Part shown: piece by piece, positions 8,562 through 16,553 of the stretch
Layout of the letters: each line of letters opens with the position of its first letter
Numbering within the stretch: the stretch's first letter is position 1
Source of the DNA: CAIYWZ01 sp964497925
GTDB taxonomy: Bacteria > Pseudomonadota > Alphaproteobacteria > CAIYWZ01
Length of the DNA: 42,272 bases
Reading direction: 5' to 3'
NCBI GenBank assembly: GCA_964497925.1
Contig: CAZCFE010000009.1
Span: 1-42,272, forward strand
Position numbers and translations under genes: made by a program
Notes under the pieces: model-generated
Seen by the model: the letters and a program-made list of their open reading frames with translations, nothing else
Database searches by the model: none
What the model was told of the DNA's origin: nothing

Positions 8562-10008
8562 TTTTTTCAACAAGTTAGATATTTCCACCTCTTTATGCGG
8601 AGATATAGAAGGTATTGTTGAAAACTCCAGAGATATTCAATTCGGATTTTTTTTTGCAGCTCTATCTAATAATGATCAAACTGGAAAATACATACAAGAG
8701 GCTATTAAAAATGGAGCCACTGGAATATTAACATGTGATGAAACATATCAAACATGGAAACACACAATAAAAGATCATCCAGTTGTAATTTCTTCTACCC
8801 CAAGGTTAATTTTTGCAAAGGCCGTTGCTCTTTTCCATCCCAATCAACCAGAAAATGTTGTCGCCGTAACAGGAACCAATGGGAAAAGTTCGACAGTAAG
8901 TTTTTTTCGCCAAATAGGGCATATATTGGGGTTGAAAACAGCATCAATTGGAACCCTTGGCGTGTATGCTTCAGAAAAAATTGATTTTTCTAATGCAAAC
9001 CTCACTACCCCTACTGCTTCAACTATCCATACTATTTTAGAAGAACTCAGCATGCTTGGAATAACTCATGCTGCTATGGAAACATCAAGCCACGGACTTG
9101 ATCAATGCCGAGTTCATGGTGTCAACATCAAAGCCGCTGCTTTTACAAACTTCACACAAGACCATCTTGATTACCATGGTTCAATGTCAGAGTATTTTAA
9201 TGCAAAAATGAAGCTTTTCACACAAGTTTTAAAACCCGGGGCTACTGCTGTTTTAAATGCAGATATTCCAGAATTCAACTTAATATCTGAGCTTTGCAAA
9301 GAATATAATCTAAATGTTCTATCTTATGGAAAAGAAGGGAAAGATATTAAGATTATTAGCTCTCATTTTCAAAATGGAATACAAACAGCTGATGTCGAAA
9401 TTCAAGGCTCTTTCTATACGATAGAACTCTCTTTATTCGGAGAATTCCAGCTTTACAATGTTTTGACAGCATTTGGCCTTATGATGGCATGCGGAGTAGA
9501 AACTTCAAAACTTATTGACTGTATATCCAAACTTGAAGGTGTAAGTGGTCGAATGGAATTTGCTGGAAAAACACTTTTAGGGTGTGATATCTTGGTTGAC
9601 TATGCACACACACCAGACGCACTTGAAAATATATTAAAATCTGTTCGATCACAAGTTGTAGGGCACATCTGGGTCATTTTTGGCTGTGGAGGGCAAAGAG
9701 ATCCTGTGAAACGTCCCTTAATGGGTGCCATTGCATCCCGTTTGGCGGATCGTATTATTATAACGGACGATAACCCAAGACATGAAAGCCCCAATGAGAT
9801 ACGCGCTCAAATTATGATTAATACACCAAATGCTTATGAAATTGGAAATCGATTCGAGGCAATTAACTTTGCTATCACAAATATGCAACCTGGAGATATT
9901 TTAATTATTGCAGGAAAAGGTCATGAAACTGGACAAATCATCGCAGATCAAGTAATACCCTTTAACGATATAGATGCTGTTCAAACAATTTTAAGGAAAC
10001 AAATATGA
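8548..10008 (+). CDS. murE: UDP-MurNAc-tripeptide synthetase MurE (meso-DAP adding)
   Basis: A 486-residue cytoplasmic Mur ligase that adds the third residue of the peptidoglycan stem peptide. The ATP loop VTGTNGKSST begins near residue 107, followed by the central-domain block TTPTASTIH, the MET(S)SHGLDQ motif and FTNFTQDHLDYHGSM. The C-terminal DDNPRHESP (about 407-415) contains the D-N-P-R tetrapeptide that in MurE marks use of meso-diaminopimelate rather than lysine, implying Gram-negative type peptidoglycan. It starts 14 nt inside ftsI and ends with an ATGA overlap onto murF, indicating coupled translation. Confidence 0.97.
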   Translation: MKIIDFFNKLDISTSLCGDIEGIVENSRDIQFGFFFAALSNNDQTGKYIQEAIKNGATGILTCDETYQTWKHTIKDHPVVISSTPRLIFAKAVALFHPNQPENVVAVTGTNGKSSTVSFFRQIGHILGLKTASIGTLGVYASEKIDFSNANLTTPTASTIHTILEELSMLGITHAAMETSSHGLDQCRVHGVNIKAAAFTNFTQDHLDYHGSMSEYFNAKMKLFTQVLKPGATAVLNADIPEFNLISELCKEYNLNVLSYGKEGKDIKIISSHFQNGIQTADVEIQGSFYTIELSLFGEFQLYNVLTAFGLMMACGVETSKLIDCISKLEGVSGRMEFAGKTLLGCDILVDYAHTPDALENILKSVRSQVVGHIWVIFGCGGQRDPVKRPLMGAIASRLADRIIITDDNPRHESPNEIRAQIMINTPNAYEIGNRFEAINFAITNMQPGDILIIAGKGHETGQIIADQVIPFNDIDAVQTILRKQI

Positions 10009-11387
10009 ATTACCTTTGGGAGTCTTCACAGATATCTAAAAGCACATCAGGCGGAATTTCCTCTGATTTTCAGATCTCAAAAATTGTAACGGACCACCGA
10101 GAAGCAAAAGATGGGTGTCTTTTTATAGCTCTTCCTGGATCACATATGGACGGCCATGATTTTGTCCAAGGAGCATTTCAAAATGGAGCCATTGGCGCTG
10201 TCGTTCGCAAAAATTATCATGGAAATCCTGACCAAAATTTTATTTATGTTGATGACACAAAAGTTGCACTTGATCAAATTGCCAAAGCATCACGTAAACG
10301 CATAAAAAAATCAAAAGTTATAGCCATTACTGGAAGTGTTGGAAAAACCAGCGTTAAAGAAGCTCTTTTATTTGTACTAGATTCCTTTGGGAAAGCCCAA
10401 GCAAACCCTGCCAGCCATAATAACCACGTTGGAGTGCCTTTAACTCTTTCAAATTTCTCTCAAGATCTAGATTATGCTATTTTAGAGATTGGAATGAATC
10501 ATGCAGGTGAAATTTCAAATCTTGTGAATCTTGTTGAGCCTAATATTGCAATCATTACATGTATCGCTCCAAGCCATTTAGGAAATTTTGAAAACATCGA
10601 AGGCATTGCTGATGCAAAGTCAGAGATTTTTGAAAACCTTGCCAAAAAAGGAATTATTATCTTAAACCATGATGATGAGTATTTTGAATATTTAAGACAA
10701 AAAGCGCAAGAAAAAGCACCCGATCACAAACTCTATAGTTATGGAAACACTCCAGAATCAGATGCATACGTCTTGAAACAAGATGGCAAAAATATTCATG
10801 CATCAATCATGGGAGAGGAAATCTCTTATAGCCTTAACATAGAGGGTTCTCATTGGGTAACAAACTCTGTTTGTATTTTACTTGCTTTAAAGCTAATGAA
10901 AATCAACCTCAGCCAAGCGGTAGAAAAATTAAAAGATTTTCAAGCCATCAAAGGTCGAGGAAAAACACAAACGATTCCGTTTGAAAAAGGTACATTTCTA
11001 CTCATAGATGACAGCTATAATGCCAATCCCACATCCATGCAGGCAGGGCTTCAAGTCTTAGGGCAAAAAAACGGACGAAAAATTGCTATCCTTGGCGATA
11101 TGCTTGAACTTGGAGATTCAGGTCCAAAATATCACCGTGCTCTTTTACAGGAATTGCTTGATGCTCAAGTTGATAAAGTCTATGCATGCGGGCCGCTTAT
11201 GAATCTTCTATTTGAAACTCTCCCCCCTGGAATGAGAGGTGCTTGGAAAGAAAAATCCCAAGACCTTCTTCCTGATTTCCTCCCTCAACTTGAAGATGGA
11301 GATGTGATTTTTGTAAAAGGATCCAAAGGTTCACGTATGGGATTAATTATATATGGGCTTGAAGCTTTAAGAATAAAAGAAAAATAA
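10005..11387 (+). CDS. murF: UDP-MurNAc-tripeptide D-Ala-D-Ala ligase MurF
   Basis: A 460-residue Mur ligase that adds D-alanyl-D-alanine and completes the UDP-MurNAc-pentapeptide. The ATP loop GSVGKTSVKEAL lies near residue 110. It is followed by ASHNNHVGVPLTL, LEIGMNHAGEI and the C-terminal DDSYNANPTSM and GDMLELGD blocks diagnostic of MurF. The ATG overlaps the murE stop by 4 nt, and mraY starts 2 nt after its TAA. No missing motif was seen. Confidence 0.97.
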   Translation: MNYLWESSQISKSTSGGISSDFQISKIVTDHREAKDGCLFIALPGSHMDGHDFVQGAFQNGAIGAVVRKNYHGNPDQNFIYVDDTKVALDQIAKASRKRIKKSKVIAITGSVGKTSVKEALLFVLDSFGKAQANPASHNNHVGVPLTLSNFSQDLDYAILEIGMNHAGEISNLVNLVEPNIAIITCIAPSHLGNFENIEGIADAKSEIFENLAKKGIIILNHDDEYFEYLRQKAQEKAPDHKLYSYGNTPESDAYVLKQDGKNIHASIMGEEISYSLNIEGSHWVTNSVCILLALKLMKINLSQAVEKLKDFQAIKGRGKTQTIPFEKGTFLLIDDSYNANPTSMQAGLQVLGQKNGRKIAILGDMLELGDSGPKYHRALLQELLDAQVDKVYACGPLMNLLFETLPPGMRGAWKEKSQDLLPDFLPQLEDGDVIFVKGSKGSRMGLIIYGLEALRIKEK

Positions 11388-11389
11388 GC

Positions 11390-12457
11390 ATGTTTTTTGA
11401 ATTATCATCTATCGTTCCTTTTTTTAAATATATCAGTATTCGGGCATTTGGAGCAATTACACTATCTTTTCTCTTGGGAATGATTTTTGCTCCCATGATC
11501 ATCTCTTTTCTGAAAAAATATCAAAAACAAGGTCAACCCATAAGATCAGACGGCCCTGATGGACATTTGATAAAAAAAGGAACTCCCACAATGGGCGGAG
11601 TTTTAATCCTTCTTTCTTCAATATTCAATATTTTCTTATGGTGTGACTTACATAATCCTTTTGTTTGGGTTATGATTTTTATTCTTCTCTCTTATGGTTT
11701 TATCGGAGGAATTGATGATTATTTGAAAATTCTACGAAAAAACAGTAACGGATTGTTAGCAAAAGAAAAATTCTTTCTCCAATGCCTGTTTGCTTTTATA
11801 GGGTCAATTCTTGCTGTCCATTATACAGGAATGGAGCATGCTACTATTTTAAACTTTCCTTTTATAAAAACATGGGCGGTTAATATTGGTATTTTATATA
11901 TTCCTTTTAGCATGTTTGTGATTGTTGGCTCATCAAATGCTGTCAATTTAACCGATGGCCTTGATGGTCTTGCGATTGTCCCTTCTATAATTGCTATCGC
12001 CTGTCTTGGCCTAATTGCCTATCTAACCGGTCATGTTTCTTTTTCTAAATATTTATACATCCCATCTATTTTCGGGACTGGAGAACTAACTGTTGTTTGT
12101 GCAAGCCTGATCGGCGCAGGGTTAAGCTTTCTATGGTATAACACTCCTCCTGCGCAAATATTCATGGGCGATATAGGGTCTCTCTCCTTAGGAGGAGCTC
12201 TTGGTATATTGAGCGTTTTAGTCAAACATGAAATAGTATTTGCAATTATCGGAGGTATTTTTGTAATTGAAACACTCTCTGTTATGATTCAAGTAGCTTA
12301 TTTCAGAGCGACCAAAGGAAAAAGAATCTTCTTAATGACGCCTATTCATCACCACTTTGAAAAAAAAGGCTGGAGCGAATCCACTATTGTCATTCGCTTC
12401 TGGATTGCATCTGTCATGTTTGCAATCATTGGGCTTGCCACTCTTAAATTCAGATAA
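11390..12457 (+). CDS. mraY: Phospho-MurNAc-pentapeptide translocase MraY
   Basis: A 355-residue polytopic inner-membrane enzyme, about 10 helices, that transfers phospho-MurNAc-pentapeptide to undecaprenyl phosphate to form lipid I. Visible signatures are GTPTMGG near residue 64, the GGIDDYLK acidic motif (about 103-110), NLTDGLDGL (about 186-194), the FMGDIGSL motif and PIHHHFEKKGW near 318. All catalytic aspartates of the family appear present. The N-terminus EL..IVPFFKYISIRAFGA is typical. In most proteobacteria murD, ftsW and murG follow; here the next gene is uvrA, 16 nt downstream. Confidence 0.97.
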   Translation: MFFELSSIVPFFKYISIRAFGAITLSFLLGMIFAPMIISFLKKYQKQGQPIRSDGPDGHLIKKGTPTMGGVLILLSSIFNIFLWCDLHNPFVWVMIFILLSYGFIGGIDDYLKILRKNSNGLLAKEKFFLQCLFAFIGSILAVHYTGMEHATILNFPFIKTWAVNIGILYIPFSMFVIVGSSNAVNLTDGLDGLAIVPSIIAIACLGLIAYLTGHVSFSKYLYIPSIFGTGELTVVCASLIGAGLSFLWYNTPPAQIFMGDIGSLSLGGALGILSVLVKHEIVFAIIGGIFVIETLSVMIQVAYFRATKGKRIFLMTPIHHHFEKKGWSESTIVIRFWIASVMFAIIGLATLKFR

Positions 12458-12473
12458 AAAAGGTTTATTTACC

Positions 12474-15290
12474 ATGTTAGATTTCATTAAAATACGCGGT
12501 GCCCGTGAACATAACTTAAAAAATGTTTCCATAGATATCCCAAGAGACAAGCTCGTCGTTATCACAGGTGTCAGTGGATCAGGAAAATCCTCTCTTGCAT
12601 TTGATACAATCTATGCTGAAGGACAAAGACGCTATGTGGAGAGTTTATCATCTTATGCCAGGCAGTTTTTAGAGTTAATGCAAAAGCCTGATATGGACTC
12701 AATTGAAGGGCTGTCTCCCGCAATATCAATTGAACAAAAAACAACTTCTAAAAATCCCAGATCAACTGTTGGAACCGTGACCGAGATATATGATTATTTG
12801 CGTCTTTTGTTTGCAAGAATCGGCATCCCCTACTCTCCTACAACAGGGCTTCCTATTGAGGCGCAAACTGTTTCACAAATGGTTGATAAAATCATGTCTT
12901 ATGACCAAGGAACAAAGCTTCTCATCCTTTCCCCCATAGCCCGCGGAAAAAAAGGAGAGTTCAAAAAAGAAATTGAAAATATCAAGAAAAAAGGATTTCA
13001 GCGAGTTAGAATCAATAATGAATTATATGATATTAATGATGTCCCCGAATTAAATAAAAACATTAAACACACCATCGAAGTCGTAGTTGACCGCCTTGTC
13101 ATCAAAGAAGGAATTGAAGTCCGTCTTGCAGATAGCATTGAAAAAGCAATAGAATTTTCAGATGGACTGCTTTATGTTCAAAACCCAGATACAAATGAAC
13201 AAACAACTTTTTCTGCTAAATTCTCATGCCCAGAATCAGGCTTTACGATTGATGAAATTGAACCACGTTTATTCTCCTTTAACAATCCATTTGGAGCATG
13301 CCAAAAATGCGATGGGCTTGGGGAAAAAATCATATTTGATATCGGTTTAATTATTCCAGACCCCACATTATGCGTTCTTGATGGCGCAATTGCACCATGG
13401 AGCTCTGGCACAGCAAGCTACTACCCTGCTCTTCTAGAAGCAGTTGTAAAACACTATGATTGTGATCCTCGAACTCCTTTTCAAAAACTCCCAATGAATG
13501 TTCAAAAAATAATACTTTGCGGAAGCGGAACTGAAAAAATTAAAATGTCTATTAAAGGACTTTACTCAGAACATAGCTCTCACAAGCCTTTTGAAGGAGT
13601 TATCCCAAACTTAGAACGCAGATGGAAAGATTCGAGCGATCCATTTGAAGGCAGTTTTAGTGATTATCAAATCAGTAAACCTTGTGAATCTTGTAGTGGA
13701 CACAGACTAAATCAAGCAGCTCTTTCAATTAAAATTGCAAATACACATATCGGTAATGTAACTTCTATGAGTATTGAAAACGCTTTTTCTTGGGCAAAAA
13801 ATTTAAATGATTATCTTAGTGAAAAACAAAAATCAATTGCAGCAAGAATTTTAAAAGAAATAACTGAGCGTTTAGGATTTTTAGTCAATGTTGGTCTTGA
13901 TTATTTAACTCTATCAAGGGCATCTGGAACTTTATCAGGCGGGGAAAGTCAACGTATCAGACTTGCATCTCAGATTGGATCTGGATTAACCGGAGTCCTA
14001 TATGTTCTAGATGAGCCATCTATCGGCCTTCATCAACGTGACAATGATCGGCTTCTTGAGACACTGAAAAACCTTCGTGACCTTGGAAATACCGTCATTG
14101 TTGTAGAACACGATGAAGATGCCATCAGAACGGCTGATTTTTTAGTTGATATGGGTCCAAAAGCTGGAAGATTTGGAGGGCAAATTATTGCTTCAGGAAC
14201 CCCAGATCAGGTATTTAATCACCCAGAAAGCTTAACTGGACAATATATGTCAGGAGCTCTTTCTATACACATTCCTGAGAAAAGACGTCCTGGGAAGAAT
14301 GAGTTTTTAGAAATCAAAGGTGCAACATTAAATAATTTAAAGAATGTAGATGCTAAAATTCCACTTGGAACACTCACATGTGTTACAGGTGTTTCAGGAG
14401 GAGGAAAATCATCTCTTATCATTGAAACTCTTTATAAAGCCCTGCACAAACATCTAAACCGCGCATCAGCAAATCCTGGGCCTTATACAGAGCTTTTAGG
14501 CCTTAAAAATTTAGATAAAGTCATTGATATCGACCAATCCCCAATTGGAAGAACACCTCGATCAAATCCTGCCACATATATTGGTGCTTTTACAGCCATC
14601 AGAGAATGGTTTGCTGCTCTTCCAGAAGCAAAAGCTCGAGGATATGCACCTGGAAGGTTTTCCTTCAATGTACGAGGAGGAAGATGCGAAGCATGCGAAG
14701 GCGATGGTGTTTTAAAAATTGAAATGCATTTTTTGCCCGATGTTTACGTTGAATGTGATCAATGCAAAGGAAAAAGATATAACAGAGAAACGCTTGAAGT
14801 AAAATACAAAGATAAATCAATTGCCGATATTTTAGATATGACGGTTGAAGAAGGTCTTGAATTTTTTAGTCACGTCCCTTCTCTTAAATCAAAACTCTCA
14901 ATGTTGGTTGATGTGGGACTTGAATATATCCACATTGGCCAACGAGCAACCACTCTTTCAGGTGGCGAAGCACAAAGAATCAAACTTGCAAAAGAGCTTG
15001 CAAGACGCTCAACTGGACAAACAGTTTATATCTTAGATGAGCCAACAACAGGTCTTCATGTTCATGATGTTGGAAAACTTTTAGAAGTCCTTCACAGACT
15101 TGTCGATCAAGGCAACACAGTTATTGTAATTGAGCACAACCTTGATGTCATTAAAACAGCAGACTGGATCATTGACATAGGCCCAGAAGGTGGGGATAAA
15201 GGTGGAAAAATTGTAGCACAAGGAACACCAGAAGATGTTGTAAAAGTCAAATCAAGCTACACCGGAAAGTATTTAAAAAGATTATTATAA
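12474..15290 (+). CDS. uvrA: UvrABC excision repair ATPase UvrA
   Basis: A 938-residue damage-sensing dimeric ATPase of nucleotide excision repair. Two ABC modules are seen: Walker A GVSGSGKSS near residue 32 and GVSGGGKSS in the second half. LSGGESQRIRLASQ with VLDEPSIGLHQ, and LSGGEAQRIKLAKE with ILDEPTTGLH, give the signature and Walker B elements. Zinc-module pieces are CESCSGHRLN and CEACEGDG...CDQCKGKRYN. The first module has CPESGF...CQKCDGLG, where one CxxC is CxxS, a variant I recall in alphaproteobacteria. The ATG at 12474 has AAAAAGG upstream and begins the conserved LDFIKIRGAREHNLKNV. The frame extends upstream into mraY but that part is not UvrA. Last gene of the rightward run. 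Confidence 0.97.
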   Translation: MLDFIKIRGAREHNLKNVSIDIPRDKLVVITGVSGSGKSSLAFDTIYAEGQRRYVESLSSYARQFLELMQKPDMDSIEGLSPAISIEQKTTSKNPRSTVGTVTEIYDYLRLLFARIGIPYSPTTGLPIEAQTVSQMVDKIMSYDQGTKLLILSPIARGKKGEFKKEIENIKKKGFQRVRINNELYDINDVPELNKNIKHTIEVVVDRLVIKEGIEVRLADSIEKAIEFSDGLLYVQNPDTNEQTTFSAKFSCPESGFTIDEIEPRLFSFNNPFGACQKCDGLGEKIIFDIGLIIPDPTLCVLDGAIAPWSSGTASYYPALLEAVVKHYDCDPRTPFQKLPMNVQKIILCGSGTEKIKMSIKGLYSEHSSHKPFEGVIPNLERRWKDSSDPFEGSFSDYQISKPCESCSGHRLNQAALSIKIANTHIGNVTSMSIENAFSWAKNLNDYLSEKQKSIAARILKEITERLGFLVNVGLDYLTLSRASGTLSGGESQRIRLASQIGSGLTGVLYVLDEPSIGLHQRDNDRLLETLKNLRDLGNTVIVVEHDEDAIRTADFLVDMGPKAGRFGGQIIASGTPDQVFNHPESLTGQYMSGALSIHIPEKRRPGKNEFLEIKGATLNNLKNVDAKIPLGTLTCVTGVSGGGKSSLIIETLYKALHKHLNRASANPGPYTELLGLKNLDKVIDIDQSPIGRTPRSNPATYIGAFTAIREWFAALPEAKARGYAPGRFSFNVRGGRCEACEGDGVLKIEMHFLPDVYVECDQCKGKRYNRETLEVKYKDKSIADILDMTVEEGLEFFSHVPSLKSKLSMLVDVGLEYIHIGQRATTLSGGEAQRIKLAKELARRSTGQTVYILDEPTTGLHVHDVGKLLEVLHRLVDQGNTVIVIEHNLDVIKTADWIIDIGPEGGDKGGKIVAQGTPEDVVKVKSSYTGKYLKRLL

Positions 15291-15306
15291 TTTTTGACAA
15301 AAATTA

Positions 15307-15335
15307 TTGACATATCATTTTTGGCAAGTTATAAT
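15307..15335 (+). promoter_or_regulatory. Consensus sigma-70 promoter upstream of the deacetylase gene
   Basis: TTGACA (15307-15312), exactly 17 nt, TATAAT (15330-15335): a perfect match to both hexamers at the optimal spacing, with ATG 38 nt after the -10. A second TTGACA lies at 15294-15299. This is the strongest promoter-like sequence in the window. Confidence 0.85.
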
Positions 15336-15373
15336 ACACGTATTATTTAAATACACAAAAAGGAAAATTAATT

Positions 15374-16369
15374 ATGAAAAAAATTATATTCGGGATCTTA
15401 TCCCTATTCATGAGCTTAAATGCTTTAGTTGCCTCACAAGATGAGTCAAACCTTACTTTCTGTCAAGAATGCACCCCACCTGAAAAAAGATTTACAATTA
15501 CAAATTTTGAAGCGCTTCCAAAAATAAGAATCCTAGATACTTCAAACAATCAATCCATTGCGATTCGAAGATATGAATCAAATGGCATTTCTTATTATCT
15601 GGTCGTAGATCCTCAAACTTTAGAAACTCGTCAATTACCTGTTTCTCAAATCCACTCTAGTTATGGAACGGCATCAACAGAACTTTTAACGCGATATGAA
15701 GAAAACTTGATAATTGAATCTGATCCAACAGATATAGGAAATCAAGGAGTTAAATGCTCTAATAATCGATTAAAAGGTGTTTTTTTAACAATTGATATGT
15801 GTCAATCACGCAAGGAATTTGAAAAATTACTATTTCAAAGATTATCCGAAAGAGAATCTCCAATTTCTGTGGGCATTGCAATGACAGGCTTATGGGCAGA
15901 ACGCAATCTTCCCGGAATTTTCAATCATGCACAAGAATTTTCATATCTTAGATCATTAAACCGTCATGGGAAGCTTAAAATCACGTGGATTAATCACTCC
16001 TATAACCATCCTTACGATCCAGAACAAAATGATTTTTCAAAAAACTTTTTATCAACACCTGGTATCAATTTTCAAGAAGAAGTATTAAGCGTAGAGCGTA
16101 TGCTTTTAAGCTATGGAGAAGCGCCTTCTGTATTCTTTCGTTTTCCAGGGTTAGTCTCTTCGTCTGATCAAATAAATACCTTAAATGAGCTAGGTCTGAT
16201 CCCGCTTGGAAGCAACGCTTGGCTTGAAAAAGGAGAGATCCCGGTAGATGGAAGTATTATTTTAATACACGGTAACTCTAATGAGCCAGGCGGTGTTGAA
16301 AAATTCTTAAAATTATTAGAAGAAAATTCAGAAATGAAGTTTAATTCATTATTGGATCTGTTCAAATAA
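15374..16369 (+). CDS. Exported polysaccharide-deacetylase-like protein (NodB fold)
   Basis: 331 residues. A signal peptide (KK, hydrophobic stretch to about residue 20, cleavage near LVAS) implies export. An unrecognised N-terminal part (about 25-130) precedes a NodB-like domain (about 135-325). That domain shows LTIDMCQS (motif 1, one acidic residue instead of the usual DD), the metal-binding pair HSYNHP (motif 2), FFRFPG (motif 3) and IILIHGN (motif 5). The family removes acyl groups from chitin, peptidoglycan or other polysaccharides; the substrate here is unknown and activity is uncertain given the altered motif 1. It has its own consensus promoter and a good AAGGAAA ribosome site. It sits between uvrA and uvrB, with a decayed copy of its 5' end just downstream. 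Confidence 0.75.
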   Translation: MKKIIFGILSLFMSLNALVASQDESNLTFCQECTPPEKRFTITNFEALPKIRILDTSNNQSIAIRRYESNGISYYLVVDPQTLETRQLPVSQIHSSYGTASTELLTRYEENLIIESDPTDIGNQGVKCSNNRLKGVFLTIDMCQSRKEFEKLLFQRLSERESPISVGIAMTGLWAERNLPGIFNHAQEFSYLRSLNRHGKLKITWINHSYNHPYDPEQNDFSKNFLSTPGINFQEEVLSVERMLLSYGEAPSVFFRFPGLVSSSDQINTLNELGLIPLGSNAWLEKGEIPVDGSIILIHGNSNEPGGVEKFLKLLEENSEMKFNSLLDLFK

Positions 16370-16386
16370 AAAAGGGAAGTTGAATT

Positions 16387-16542
16387 ATGAAAAAAATTAT
16401 ATTCGGAATCTTATCTCTATTCATGAACTTAAATGCTTTAACTGCATTCAGCCTATGGGAACCGCTGTATCGAAAATTTAGATCCCTCTATCATTCTAGA
16501 CATCAGAACTTATGGCGCTCTAAATTTTGTAGCAACGAATAA
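16387..16542 (+). pseudogene. Decayed partial copy of the upstream deacetylase-like gene
   Basis: The first 21 codons, with the ribosome site before them, are a near copy of the start of the gene at 15374 (offset 1013 nt; about 57 of 63 nt identical by eye): same MKKIIFGILSLFM start and LNAL signal-peptide end. The frame then diverges and stops at 16540 after 51 codons. In the +1 frame, ENLDPSIILDIRTYG and NFVATNKR resemble NFEALPKIRILD and its sequel in the intact protein, suggesting a frameshifted remnant of a paralogue whose remainder was deleted. It could still be expressed as a short exported peptide, but nothing supports a function. Confidence 0.7.
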
Positions 16543-16553
16543 GAGAGATAGCA

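Noticed and set aside
12357..12473. Upstream extension of the uvrA frame inside mraY
   Set aside because: The extra 39 residues are not UvrA-like; the conserved N-terminus begins at ATG 12474, which has its own ribosome site.
16387..16542. A functional 51-residue secreted peptide
   Set aside because: Its start copies the neighbouring gene and the remainder resembles that gene only in another frame, which fits decay better than function.
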